64,000 nucleotides of DNA from Deltaproteobacteria bacterium. GTDB taxonomy: Bacteria > Myxococcota > Kuafuiibacteriia > Kuafuiibacteriales > Kuafuiibacteriaceae. The position numbers and the translations under genes were made by a program. This document shows positions 16,785-25,550 of this stretch, one piece after another. Location: contig WYAZ01000021.1 in NCBI GenBank assembly GCA_011526105.1, forward strand, positions 1 to 64,000, given 5' to 3'. Under the pieces are notes generated by a model, which was not told where the DNA came from, searched no databases, and saw only the letters and a list, made by a program, of their open reading frames with translations. The stretch's first letter is position 1, and each line of letters starts with the position of its first letter.

Positions 16785-18545
16785 ATGCGTACTTCGAACG
16801 CCCACTTGGGCGCCCTCTTCACGCTCGCGACCGCCTGCGCCGAATCGAGCCCTCCTATGCCAAGCCCTGTGACCCCAAGCCTCCCCGCGGTCGAGCTCGC
16901 CCTCATCGGGGGTGTGGTGCGGACTCTGGATCCGGCTCGGCCCCACGCCACCGCCGTCGCCATCCGCGGAGGAAGAATCGAGCTGGTGGGTTCCGACGAA
17001 GAAGTGAATGCGCGCATCGGGCCCAACACGCGGGTGGTTCAGCTCTCCGGTCGAGCCGTGGTCCCCGGATTGACGGATGGTCACATGCACCTCGCGGGGC
17101 TGGGTGCGACCGCGGAGAAGCTCGATCTCACCGGAACCAAGAGCGTCAGTGAGATCCGTCAGAAGGTTCAACACGCGGTGGAGAGCAGACCGCCCGGAGC
17201 CTGGATCGTGGGCCGAGGCTGGGACCAGAACGACTGGGTGAAGGGAGGTCAAAAGGCCCCCTTCCCCACCGCGCGTGATCTGGATTCGATCGCGCCGAAG
17301 ACCCCGGTGGTGCTCATTCGCGTCGATGGCCACGCGGCTTGGGCCAACTCCGCCGCCCTCACGCTCGCGGGGCTCGACCGAAAGACCAAGGACCCCGAGG
17401 GCGGACGCATCATGCGCGGACCAAAAGGCGCCCCCACCGGCATCCTCGTCGACAACGCGATCGATCTCGTGACCCGTCACCTGCCCGCTCCGACCAAGGA
17501 CAGCGTGAAGAAGACCTTGCTCGCCGGACAAGCGCTCTGCCTCGAGGCCGGACTCACGCAAGTCCACGACATGGGCCAAAGCGCGCTCGAGATCGAGGTG
17601 CTTCGCGAGCTCGACGAGGCCGGCGAACTCTCGCTGCGGGTCTATGGCATGATCGACGGCTCGGCGCCGGAGCAGGAGATGTTGCTGAAGTCGGGCCCGC
17701 GCCTCGCGAAGCAGCAGCAGCGGTACAGCCTGCGGGGGGTGAAGCTCTTCGCCGATGGCGCGCTCGGCTCTCGCGGCGCGGCGCTTCATCAGCCCTACAA
17801 GGACGACCCGAAGAACTCCGGACTGCTCCTCACCCCGCCCGAGGTGCTCGAGGCTCGGGTGCAAGCCGCCAAGACCGCCGGCTTTCAGGTGGCCGTGCAC
17901 GCAATCGGAGATCGCGCGAACAGCCTCGTGCTCGACATCTACGAGAAGGTGTATGGGCGCGAAGGTGCAAAACACAGGCCTCGGATCGAACACGCGCAGG
18001 TGGTCACGCTATCGGACATCGAGCGTTTCGGTCGGCTCGCGGTCGTTGCATCGATGCAGCCCACCCACGCCACGAGCGACATGCCGTGGGCCGAGGCACG
18101 GCTTGGCTCAAAGCGCATCGAGGGTGCCTATGCGTGGCAGAAGATGCGCGCCGCAAGCGCGACGATTGCCGCGGGAAGCGACGCGCCGGTGGAGTCGATC
18201 TCGGTGATCAAAGGCCTCTACGCCGCCATGTATCGGCAGGACGAAAAGGGTGAACCGGCGGGCGGCTGGCGCAAAGAAGAGGCGCTCACCGCGGAGCAGG
18301 CATTGAGTGCGTTTTCGGCGGGGAACGCGTGGGCGTCGTTCCGTGAAGGAGAGGCCGGTGTCATCCGGGAGGGTCTCGTGGCGGACCTGACGGTGCTCTC
18401 GGCCGACCCAGGCGCGGTGACGCCAGGCGAGCTGCTGGCCACGGAGGTTGAGCTCACGATCATCGAGGGCGCGGTGGCGTGGGAGCGCGCCGGAACGGAC
18501 GACGCGACTCAGACCCCAGGGGCATCACCCCAAAGCTCCTTGTGA
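16785..18545 (+). CDS. Amidohydrolase family protein (YtcJ/amidohydrolase_3 type), probable lipoprotein
   Basis: 586 residues from an ATG at 16785; an ATG at 16752 would add 11 residues but breaks the signal peptide. A lipobox-like LATAC (C18) suggests lipidation. The metallo-beta-barrel is complete: GRAVVPGLTDGHMHLAGLG (metal-binding H-x-H as HMH), GVKLFADGALGSRGAAL (the family's metal-ligand region), VAVHAIGDRAN, RIEHAQVV, and the final Asp in IAAGSDAPVES. Members hydrolyse exocyclic amides or related bonds; substrate cannot be told from sequence. The last 37 nt overlap the convergent queE gene. Confidence 0.88.
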   Translation: MRTSNAHLGALFTLATACAESSPPMPSPVTPSLPAVELALIGGVVRTLDPARPHATAVAIRGGRIELVGSDEEVNARIGPNTRVVQLSGRAVVPGLTDGHMHLAGLGATAEKLDLTGTKSVSEIRQKVQHAVESRPPGAWIVGRGWDQNDWVKGGQKAPFPTARDLDSIAPKTPVVLIRVDGHAAWANSAALTLAGLDRKTKDPEGGRIMRGPKGAPTGILVDNAIDLVTRHLPAPTKDSVKKTLLAGQALCLEAGLTQVHDMGQSALEIEVLRELDEAGELSLRVYGMIDGSAPEQEMLLKSGPRLAKQQQRYSLRGVKLFADGALGSRGAALHQPYKDDPKNSGLLLTPPEVLEARVQAAKTAGFQVAVHAIGDRANSLVLDIYEKVYGREGAKHRPRIEHAQVVTLSDIERFGRLAVVASMQPTHATSDMPWAEARLGSKRIEGAYAWQKMRAASATIAAGSDAPVESISVIKGLYAAMYRQDEKGEPAGGWRKEEALTAEQALSAFSAGNAWASFREGEAGVIREGLVADLTVLSADPGAVTPGELLATEVELTIIEGAVAWERAGTDDATQTPGASPQSSL

Positions 18546-19198
18546 AGCTGGGTCGAGAGGCGGAGATCGAACCCGCTCTCGAGGATCCACGCCGCCAAGG
18601 TCTTGGGCTCGAGTTCACCGAAGACCGGTGAGACCATGACCGGCACCTTCTCGAGGAGCGCGTGCTCTCGGACGCGCGCCACCGCCCACTCGAAGTCGGC
18701 CCGATCGCGGCAGACGATCTTGAGCTCATCACCGGCGCGGAGCTTTTTGATGTTGTCCCAGCGGTTTCGTTCGACCTCGCCGCTGCCCGGCGCCTTCAGG
18801 TCCATGACCCTCCGGACCCCAGGCGGCAACAGATCGATGTCCCGCTCCCCGCTGGTCTCGCACCAGACCTCGTAGCCCATCGCGAGCAGCCGCTCCGCGA
18901 GCTTGGGCACCCCGCGCTGCAGAAGCGGCTCTCCGCCGGTCAGCTCGACCCGACGGCAGGGATGAGAGGCCACCTCTTCGACGATCGCCTCCAGGTCCAT
19001 CGTGGTTCCGCCCTTGAAGGCGTAGGCGGTGTCGCACCAGCTGCAACGTAGGTTGCAGGCGGTGGTGCGCACGAAGATGCACGGCAGCCCGCGGAACGAG
19101 GCCTCTCCCTGAAGAGAGTAGAAGATCTCGGCGATTCGGAGCCGATCTTCGCTGGCGCCGTGGCCCTCGGGCACCCGGATCTCGAATGCTTCGGTCAT
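18509..19198 (-). CDS. queE: 7-carboxy-7-deazaguanine synthase (radical SAM)
   Basis: 229 residues from the ATG at 19198, which overlaps the recJ stop by one base (TGATG); a GTG one codon earlier is the alternative. It makes 7-carboxy-7-deazaguanine from 6-carboxy-tetrahydropterin in queuosine/deazapurine synthesis. Motifs: EIFYSLQGEASFRGLPCIFVR at the start, the CX3CX2C iron-sulfur loop TACNLRCSWCDT, VELTGGEPLLQ for SAM binding and ETSGERD. Length is normal for the family. No queC, queD or queF is in the window. Translationally coupled to recJ. Confidence 0.93.
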   Translation of the reverse strand: MTEAFEIRVPEGHGASEDRLRIAEIFYSLQGEASFRGLPCIFVRTTACNLRCSWCDTAYAFKGGTTMDLEAIVEEVASHPCRRVELTGGEPLLQRGVPKLAERLLAMGYEVWCETSGERDIDLLPPGVRRVMDLKAPGSGEVERNRWDNIKKLRAGDELKIVCRDRADFEWAVARVREHALLEKVPVMVSPVFGELEPKTLAAWILESGFDLRLSTQLHKELWGDAPGV

Positions 19199-20910
19199 CA
19201 CGGCCCCAAGACGCGCAGATCACGAACTCTCATCGAGAGGTACTCGTTGCCGTTCCATTCGTTGCGCTCGACGTGGCACGCGAGCTCGACCTTCTGCCCC
19301 TCGAGACCCGGCGCGAGATCGGCCTTCTGAAACGCGATGCCCTCGAGCCCACCCTTGGGCCCCTCGAGAAAACGGAGCTTGAGATGCCCCTTGCCCACAA
19401 CCTTCGTGGTCTTGACCGAGATCTTGGACACCATGAACAAGGGCTCCGGATTGCCGTTGCCGAAGGGAGCGAGCAGCGCCAAGGAATCCGCGAAGGCATC
19501 ATCGATGTCCGCCGGCTCGAGTTGCTCGTCGTACACGAGCACGTCGGCCCCGAGGATGCTCTCTTGTCCGCGGCGCGCCTCCTCGAGGAAGTCCGCCTTG
19601 AACGCAGGGAAGGCCTCGGCGTCGATGGTCATCCCCGCCGCGGCGCGGTGGCCACCGAACTTGCGGAGGTGATGAGAGACGCGCGAGATGGCGTCGTAGA
19701 GGTGAAAAGCACCCGCGGTGCGCGCGCTCCCGCGACCACCCTCACCGATCAAGATGGCGGGGCGCGCGTAGCGTTCGACCAGCTTGGAGCAGCAAATGCC
19801 CACCACGCCGGGATGCCAGGTGGGATCAAACAGGACGATGGCCGGCGGCAGCGGCGACATGGCGTCGATCTCTGCGACCGCGGACTGAAAGACATCGAGT
19901 TCGATCTTTTGGCGCTGACGGTTCGCGACGTCGAGGGTGGCGGCGTGCGGACGGGCCTCCTCGATGGTCTTGGACAAGATCATGCGTGTGCCCACGCTCG
20001 CGTCATCGAGCCGCCCGGCCGCGTTGATGCGCGGCCCGAGCTTGTAACCCACGTCCGAGCTCGAGAGCCGAGCGGGCTTGACGCTACAGACCTCCATCAG
20101 CGCACGCAGACCCGGCCGACGCGCGAGCCGAAGTTCCTCGAGGCCGTGCCACGCGAGGATGCGGTTGACCCCGGTGAGCGGCACCATGTCCGCGATGGTG
20201 CCCACCGCGACGAGGTCGAGGTAGCGCTTGAGATCCGGCTCCTCGCCGCCCTCGTAGTGACCGCGCTCGCGAAGCACACGACGAACCCCGACCACGAGAT
20301 TAAAACAGACCCCCACCGCGGCCAGGCCATCATCGGGGTAGGTGCAGTCGTCCTGGTGCGGATTGAGCGTCGCGTAGGCCGGCGGCAGCTCGGCCGGACA
20401 GCGGTGATGGTCCACCACGATCGTCTCGATGCCATGCTGATTGGCGCGCGTGATCTCGTCGGCGGCGGTGATGCCGCAGTCGAGGGTGATGAGCAGCTTG
20501 GTGCCCTCAGAGGCCAGCACATCCACGGCTTCCGGGTTGAGGCCGTAGCCTTCTTTCAGTCGCTTGGGGATGTAGATGCGTACCGTGAGCCCGTGGCTCT
20601 CGAGGAAAGCCGCGAGCAGTGAGGACGAGGTCACCCCGTCCACGTCGTAGTCGCCATAGAGCGCGACCGCTTCCTTGTGAACGATCGCATCCGCCAGCCT
20701 GAGGGCGGCACGGTCGAGCCCCTTCATGAGGCTCGGATCCGGAAGGTCCGCGAGCCGGGGTGCCATGAAGCGTGCGGCGTCGTCCGCCTTGACCCCGCGC
20801 ACGAGCAGCAAGCGAGCCACGCGAGGATCGAGGCCGGTGGCGGTCACGAACTTCGAGACCTCGGCCTCGTCGAGCTCAGCCGGGACCCAGTTCTTCTCCA
20901 CCGCCACCAC
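19198..20910 (-). CDS. recJ: Single-stranded-DNA-specific exonuclease RecJ
   Basis: 570 residues from a GTG at 20910. The DHH phosphoesterase motifs are complete: ALYGDYDVDGVTSSSLL (motif I), LLITLDCGITA (motif II) and IVVDHHRC (motif III, DHH). DHHA1 motifs GVGICCSKLVERYARPAILI-type and FGGHRAAAGMTI appear later, and the OB-fold C terminus ends with VELACHVERNEWNG. The enzyme degrades ssDNA 5' to 3' in recombination and mismatch repair. Its stop overlaps the queE start, and the gene follows tauE by 36 nt in a long minus-strand run. Confidence 0.95.
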   Translation of the reverse strand: MVAVEKNWVPAELDEAEVSKFVTATGLDPRVARLLLVRGVKADDAARFMAPRLADLPDPSLMKGLDRAALRLADAIVHKEAVALYGDYDVDGVTSSSLLAAFLESHGLTVRIYIPKRLKEGYGLNPEAVDVLASEGTKLLITLDCGITAADEITRANQHGIETIVVDHHRCPAELPPAYATLNPHQDDCTYPDDGLAAVGVCFNLVVGVRRVLRERGHYEGGEEPDLKRYLDLVAVGTIADMVPLTGVNRILAWHGLEELRLARRPGLRALMEVCSVKPARLSSSDVGYKLGPRINAAGRLDDASVGTRMILSKTIEEARPHAATLDVANRQRQKIELDVFQSAVAEIDAMSPLPPAIVLFDPTWHPGVVGICCSKLVERYARPAILIGEGGRGSARTAGAFHLYDAISRVSHHLRKFGGHRAAAGMTIDAEAFPAFKADFLEEARRGQESILGADVLVYDEQLEPADIDDAFADSLALLAPFGNGNPEPLFMVSKISVKTTKVVGKGHLKLRFLEGPKGGLEGIAFQKADLAPGLEGQKVELACHVERNEWNGNEYLSMRVRDLRVLGP

Positions 20911-20946
20911 GTTGCGCCGGACTCTAGCAGATCGAGCGAGTGCTGG

Positions 20947-21711
20947 TCAGGCGAAGGCGGTTCGGAGCTGCTGGACCAACATGAACAGCCCGAGCACGAG
21001 CACGAGCAGCCCAAACCCCTGCCGGAGCCGCTCGGACGAGAGACGCCGCGCGAGGCTCGAACCGACGAACGCTCCGACCAGGCTCGGGAGTGTCACGGCC
21101 ACCATGACCATGGGTTCGAGCTCGACCTTCGAGGCGTGCCCGAGGAAGCCAGCGGCAGAAGAGAAGGTGATGACCAGAAGAGAGGTTCCGATCGCCTGGT
21201 GCATGCCGAGGCCCACCAAGAAGACCAGCGCTGGCACCACGATGAAGCCTCCTCCGGCGCCGATCAAACCGGAGACAAAGCCGGTCGCCGTGCCCGCGAG
21301 GATGACCATCAGCGAGGTGGGCGGGGCCCCCGAGAGGTCGAGCTTCTCCCCCGGCCGCAGCATCCGGAACGCGGCGGTCAGCATGAGCAACGCAAACAGC
21401 AGGAGCAGCAGCCATCCAGGGAAGAAGTGTGCGGTCCACCCGCCCACGAAGGCGAAGGTCGAGGTCGCAACGGCGAAGCGCAGCGCGGGGCGAAGCTCCA
21501 CGTGGCCATGCCGAGCGTGCACGAGCGCCCCGAGCGCGCTGGTGGCCGACACCATAAAGAGCGACACCGCGATGGCAGCGTGCGCCTCGAGCCGGGTGAC
21601 GTAGAGGAGCAGCGGCACGGAGAGGATCGAGCCCCCACCGCCAAAGAGGCCGATGACGGCGCCGATGACGAGCGCCAAGATCCCGGTGAGGAGAAGGATC
21701 TCGGGAGCCAT
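20947..21711 (-). CDS. TauE/SafE family sulfite/anion exporter, membrane protein
   Basis: 254 residues from an ATG at 21711 with about eight transmembrane helices. Two inverted-topology Gly-rich repeats are clear: LVIGAVIGLFGGGGSILSVP near residue 15 and GFVSGLIGAGGGFIVVPAL near 145, the signature of the family. Members export sulfite, sulfoacetate or similar anions. The gene sits between secF (51 nt upstream) and recJ (36 nt downstream) in a minus-strand run, but nothing in that run concerns sulfur metabolism, so the co-transcription may be incidental. Confidence 0.9.
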   Translation of the reverse strand: MAPEILLLTGILALVIGAVIGLFGGGGSILSVPLLLYVTRLEAHAAIAVSLFMVSATSALGALVHARHGHVELRPALRFAVATSTFAFVGGWTAHFFPGWLLLLLFALLMLTAAFRMLRPGEKLDLSGAPPTSLMVILAGTATGFVSGLIGAGGGFIVVPALVFLVGLGMHQAIGTSLLVITFSSAAGFLGHASKVELEPMVMVAVTLPSLVGAFVGSSLARRLSSERLRQGFGLLVLVLGLFMLVQQLRTAFA

Positions 21712-21762
21712 CGCTCAGGGGTCTCGAGAGCCGAATGCCGCGGCCTTCAGGACCATCGCGAT

Positions 21763-22974
21763 TCAAGCACCCGACTTGGCGGTGGCGCTGGGCGCGGACT
21801 TGGCCTTGGCGACCGCACGCGGATCTCGGGGCCCAAAACGCTCACGCAGGATCATGAACATCGGGGAGGCGACATAGATGGACGAATAGGTACCGACGAC
21901 GACACCGATGCCCATGATGAGACCGAAGTCGAAGAGGACCGTGCTGCGACCAAACACCATGAGACAGACGCATGCCACCAAAGTGGTGAGGCTGGTCATG
22001 ACGGTTCGGCCCAAGGTCTCGTTGACCGCGCGGTTCAGGATCTCCGCGAGGCCTTGTCCTTGCACCCGACTCACCGTCTCTCGAATGCGATCGAAGACGA
22101 CGATGGTGTCGTTGATGGAGTAACCCACGAGGGTCAACAGACCCGCGATGGTCGCCAGCGAGAACTCGTGTCCGATGAGCCCGAGGATGGCCACGGTGAT
22201 GATGGCGTCATGAAAGAGGCAGCTCACCGCGCCTGGACCAAAGAAGAAGTCGAAACGCAACGCGATGTAGATGAGGATGCAGAGCAGCGCGTAGAGCACC
22301 GCCAAGATGCCGTCGTCGCGGAGCTGCTTACCGACCGTCGGGCCCACGAATTCGACTCGGACCGCGTGCACCGAAGGGTCGAGCGGAGTGAGCGCCTCCA
22401 CCAGCTTCGTGTCCACCCCGCGGAGCATGATGGAGAACAAGGTCTGGTCGGCGCGGCCGATCTGCTTGGCATTTCGAACCCCGAAACCCTGGGCTTCGAT
22501 CATGCCCACGATGGTGACGGTCGAGGTGTCGACCCCGGCCTTCGTCGCGGTGGAGGTAAACTCCACGTCCAAGACGTTGCCGATCTCCTTGTTGTAGCCG
22601 AGCCCCTTCCAGTGCTCGCCGTACTTGGTCTTGAACGCACCTTCGACCGAGGCGAGCTGCGCCTCGTCGAGTGTCTCGGCGCGCTGAACCCGAACGAGGT
22701 AGTGGGTCTTGCTGCTGTCGGGAATCTCGAAGGACTGGACCGAGGTGTCGCCGACCGGCAGGCCCTGCAGCTTCTCGCGGACCTCGCGCACGCTGACCGG
22801 CTTGTCGAACTCGAGCAGGACCTCGTGGCCGCCGGAGAAGTCGAGACCAAACGTGAGGCCCACTCCGAAGATGTAGACGAGCGAAGCCAAGACCAGCCCG
22901 ATGGACACCTTTCCAAAGAGGCCTGCCTGGCCCATGAAATCGAAGCGAGTACCTTCTTTGATGATTCGAAACAT
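21763..22974 (-). CDS. secF: Protein translocase subunit SecF
   Basis: 403 residues from an ATG at 22974. It starts IIKEGTRFDFMGQAG with the first transmembrane helix, then FGLDFSGGHEVLLEF (the conserved D-F-x-G-G) and a periplasmic domain. Five further helices end with SINDTIVVFDRIRE and SLTTLVACVCLMVFG. SecF partners SecD and YajC at the inner membrane and uses the proton gradient to complete protein export. The insertion around residues 100-195 makes it longer than E. coli SecF (323 residues). Starts 13 nt after the secD stop. Confidence 0.95.
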   Translation of the reverse strand: MFRIIKEGTRFDFMGQAGLFGKVSIGLVLASLVYIFGVGLTFGLDFSGGHEVLLEFDKPVSVREVREKLQGLPVGDTSVQSFEIPDSSKTHYLVRVQRAETLDEAQLASVEGAFKTKYGEHWKGLGYNKEIGNVLDVEFTSTATKAGVDTSTVTIVGMIEAQGFGVRNAKQIGRADQTLFSIMLRGVDTKLVEALTPLDPSVHAVRVEFVGPTVGKQLRDDGILAVLYALLCILIYIALRFDFFFGPGAVSCLFHDAIITVAILGLIGHEFSLATIAGLLTLVGYSINDTIVVFDRIRETVSRVQGQGLAEILNRAVNETLGRTVMTSLTTLVACVCLMVFGRSTVLFDFGLIMGIGVVVGTYSSIYVASPMFMILRERFGPRDPRAVAKAKSAPSATAKSGA

Positions 22975-22987
22975 CGCTCGCCTCCTT

Positions 22988-24763
22988 CTAGATTGAGAGC
23001 TCTTGGACGCGACGGCCGCGGGCCAAGTAGTCGAAGAGCAACCGGGGCACGACGACCGCGGTGAAGGTGTTGATCACCACACCGACGCCGAGCGTCGTGG
23101 CGAAGCCGCGGATGGGTCCGGAGCCGTACTGATACAAGACGATACAGGCGAGCAGCGTGGTCACGTTGGCGTCGAAGATGGCGCTGAAGGCCTTGTCGAA
23201 GCCGGCGTCGATGGCGCCGCGGGGTCCCTTGCCGAGCGCGAGCTCTTCGCGGATGCGCTCGAACTGGATGATGTTGGCGTCCACCGCCATACCGACCGTG
23301 AGCGCCAAACCCGCCAGGCCGGGCAGGGTGAGGGTGGAGCCAAAGGCCGCCAGCGCCGCGAAGAGGAACAGCATGTTCAGGCTCAGGGCCGCGAGCGCGA
23401 TGATGCCGCTGCCTCGGTAGTAGACGAGCATGATGAGGCCGATGAGCGCGAGCACGAAGACGAGGGCGGTCTTGCCCTTGTTGACCGCGTCATCCCCGAG
23501 CGTGGCGCCCACCGTACGTTCTTCTTGCGGATAGACGGGCGCCGGCAACGCGCCAGCGTTCAGCACGATCGACAGGCTCTTGGCGTCTGCGAGCACCTGC
23601 TGGTTGGTCCGAGCCCCGCTGCCGAGCGTAATGCGCGCGTTGCCGTTGGGGATGCGGCTCTGGATGACCGGCGCGGAGTCGACCACGTCGTCGAGCACGA
23701 TGGCGAAACGCCGCTTGATGTTGGCGGAGGTGAGCTTGTCGAAGATGTCCGCGCCTCGACGGTCGAGCTGCATGTTCACCGCGTACTGGTTCTCGTCCGG
23801 ATCGAAGATGACACCTGCGCTGACCAAGGACTCGCCGGTGAGCGGGGTCTTGCGATGCAGAAGATACGTCCGCCACTTCTCGCCCTCCGCGGTCTCCATG
23901 CGCTGGTAGCGCACGGTTCGGTCCGAGTCCGGCGGGTTCTGGGCCACGATCTGCTCGATCAGCTTTCGGTCTTTGGCGAAAATGTACGGCGACTGCACCA
24001 TACGATCGCCTTCACCGCGATAGCTGTCGAAGGTGAGCTCGACACCTTCGGGGAGCTTGTCCGCCAGCGTGGTGAAGTATTGGCTCTCGTCGTCGACCTG
24101 CTTGAACTCGAGCTGCGCGGTGCGGCCGATGATGTCGCCCTTGATGACCTCTTGGTCCTCGGCGGTGAGGCCGGCGATCTGAATCAGGATGGAGCTGGCG
24201 CCTCGGCGCCGAACCTCGGGCTCGGTGACGCCGTACTTGTCGATGCGGTTTCGGAGCGTCTTTAGGGCCTGAGCCACGGCGTCGTCGCGGAGCTGGGTCT
24301 CGTACTCGCCCTTCATGGCAATCTCGACCAGGGTCCCGGAGCGCGACTTGAGCTCAAAGCTGTCGCGGCGCTCTTCGATCAGTTCGCGCAAGACCTCCCA
24401 GTCGGATTCGGCCTGGAGGTGAATCTGGAGGACCGCCGCCTCGCCGGGACGAGAGACCTCGCCTACGGTCTTGCCCTTCTCTTTCATCGCCTCGACGAGC
24501 TCATCCCCCACCCGATCGGTGCGATTCTGGACCGCCTTGTCCGCGTCCACGCCCATGACCAAGTGGAGGCCGCCCTGGAGGTCGATGCCGAAGCTCACCC
24601 TGGAGGCCGGCAAGTACGAAGGAATGAGCTCCTTCAGCTTGTCCCGGGAGCGCCGGATCTCGGGCGCTGCGGTGAAGTAGAGAAACGAAGGCGCAGCCGC
24701 GTAGATGGCCAGAACGAGGAGGCCAAGCACGAGGGACAGACGCCAGTACCAAGACTTATCCAT
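22988..24763 (-). CDS. secD: Protein translocase subunit SecD
   Basis: 591 residues from an ATG at 24763. One N-terminal transmembrane helix (LVLGLLVLAIYAAAPSFLYF), the GIDLQGGLHLVMGVD motif, and a large periplasmic region with the P1-head fold (NRIDKYGVTEPEVRRRG; RGADIFDKLTS). Five C-terminal helices contain GLALTVGMAVDANIIQFERIRE, the proton-path D-x-N-x-x-x-x-E-R motif. Works with SecF in late steps of Sec-dependent export. Middle gene of yajC-secD-secF; the spacing to yajC is 50 nt. Confidence 0.95.
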   Translation of the reverse strand: MDKSWYWRLSLVLGLLVLAIYAAAPSFLYFTAAPEIRRSRDKLKELIPSYLPASRVSFGIDLQGGLHLVMGVDADKAVQNRTDRVGDELVEAMKEKGKTVGEVSRPGEAAVLQIHLQAESDWEVLRELIEERRDSFELKSRSGTLVEIAMKGEYETQLRDDAVAQALKTLRNRIDKYGVTEPEVRRRGASSILIQIAGLTAEDQEVIKGDIIGRTAQLEFKQVDDESQYFTTLADKLPEGVELTFDSYRGEGDRMVQSPYIFAKDRKLIEQIVAQNPPDSDRTVRYQRMETAEGEKWRTYLLHRKTPLTGESLVSAGVIFDPDENQYAVNMQLDRRGADIFDKLTSANIKRRFAIVLDDVVDSAPVIQSRIPNGNARITLGSGARTNQQVLADAKSLSIVLNAGALPAPVYPQEERTVGATLGDDAVNKGKTALVFVLALIGLIMLVYYRGSGIIALAALSLNMLFLFAALAAFGSTLTLPGLAGLALTVGMAVDANIIQFERIREELALGKGPRGAIDAGFDKAFSAIFDANVTTLLACIVLYQYGSGPIRGFATTLGVGVVINTFTAVVVPRLLFDYLARGRRVQELSI

Positions 24764-24813
24764 GGATTCGACTCACTCTCGAAGGGGATCAAAGGGGCAT
24801 CGCGAGGCGAGCC

Positions 24814-25176
24814 CTAAGCCTTCTTTTCCTCTGGTTGTGCCTCTTTGGCGGCTTTGTCCTCGAACTTCTTGGTGACCGAGGCCTTCAGGAACCGAATGCG
24901 GACGTTTCGGTCCACTTCGAGGGTGAAGAACTGGTCGTCGATGTTCGCGATGGAACCGCGGATGCCGCTGGAGGTGATGACCTCGTCGCCCCGCTTGAGG
25001 GCGGTGACCATCTCCTCGTGACGCTTTCGCTCCTTAGCCTGCGGACGCAGGACGAGAAACCAAAGGATCCCCATCATGATGATGAAGGGAAACAGAACCT
25101 GACCGAGCCCGCCCTTGGGCGCCGCCTCGGCCTGACTCAGCAGGGTGAGGGCGAAGATCTGGGTGGGCCCGAACAT
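24814..25176 (-). CDS. yajC: Preprotein translocase accessory subunit YajC
   Basis: 120 residues from an ATG at 25176. Short periplasmic N terminus, one transmembrane helix (QVLFPFIIMMGILWFLVLRP at about 26-45), then the family motif RPQAKERKRHEEMVTALKRG and DEVITSSGIRGSIANIDDQFF. A Lys/Glu-rich C-terminal tail follows. It associates with SecDF. First gene of the run, so its promoter should be in the 25177-25300 gap. Confidence 0.93.
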   Translation of the reverse strand: MFGPTQIFALTLLSQAEAAPKGGLGQVLFPFIIMMGILWFLVLRPQAKERKRHEEMVTALKRGDEVITSSGIRGSIANIDDQFFTLEVDRNVRIRFLKASVTKKFEDKAAKEAQPEEKKA

Positions 25177-25550
25177 AGGCGGCCCGGGTTACATCGCCCC
25201 ACCAAGGCGTGGCAAGCCCGATATGCGCAGTCTTTCGGCGGGTTGCCGAAGGCTTCGAGCATGGCCTCGCCCCTGGGCTCGGGGGGCCGTCGCCCCGGGA
25301 GGAGCTCAGGGGTATGGAGTTGTACTCAAGGCTGCTTCGGGGGATCCGCTTCCCTCCAAGCCCTCGGTTTCTCGGCCTCTTGGCCCTGTTCTCCCTGAGC
25401 GAGGAGGGTTCTGGGAGCGAACCCCGCACGGCCGAGCGCTCGGCGGGAGGGACGGAGCTGGGCGCAGTGGGGGGCTTGCGCCGAGCACTTGCTCGTCGAC
25501 CACCGGCAGCTCGAGGACTGCTTCCCCGAAGATCGAACTTCGTGGCATCC
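25177..25550. other. Intergenic region with a long hairpin, upstream of yajC and the GT39 gene
   Basis: Divergent region between yajC and the glycosyltransferase gene. The plus strand stays open from 25209 in the glycosyltransferase frame, but the translated part is Arg/Gly-rich without family features, so the true start is later. A strong hairpin lies at 25270-25312 (described separately). No clear promoter elements were seen. Confidence 0.45.
25270..25312. other. 43-nt GC-rich hairpin
   Basis: Arms CCCCTGGGCTC (25270-25280) and GAGCTCAGGGG (25302-25312) pair at 10 of 11 positions, and an inner GGGG/CCCC stem (about 25281-25284 with 25293-25296) extends the structure. It sits about 95-135 nt upstream of the yajC start on the opposite strand and about 240 nt before the glycosyltransferase start. 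It may be a 5' leader structure, a terminator for transcripts entering from either side, or a repeat-family element. Confidence 0.45.

Noticed and set aside
20677-23064. A 795-codon plus-strand frame rich in Glu, Arg, Gln and His
   Set aside because: It lies antisense to recJ, tauE and secF, which have complete motifs; GC-rich codon bias creates such mirror frames.
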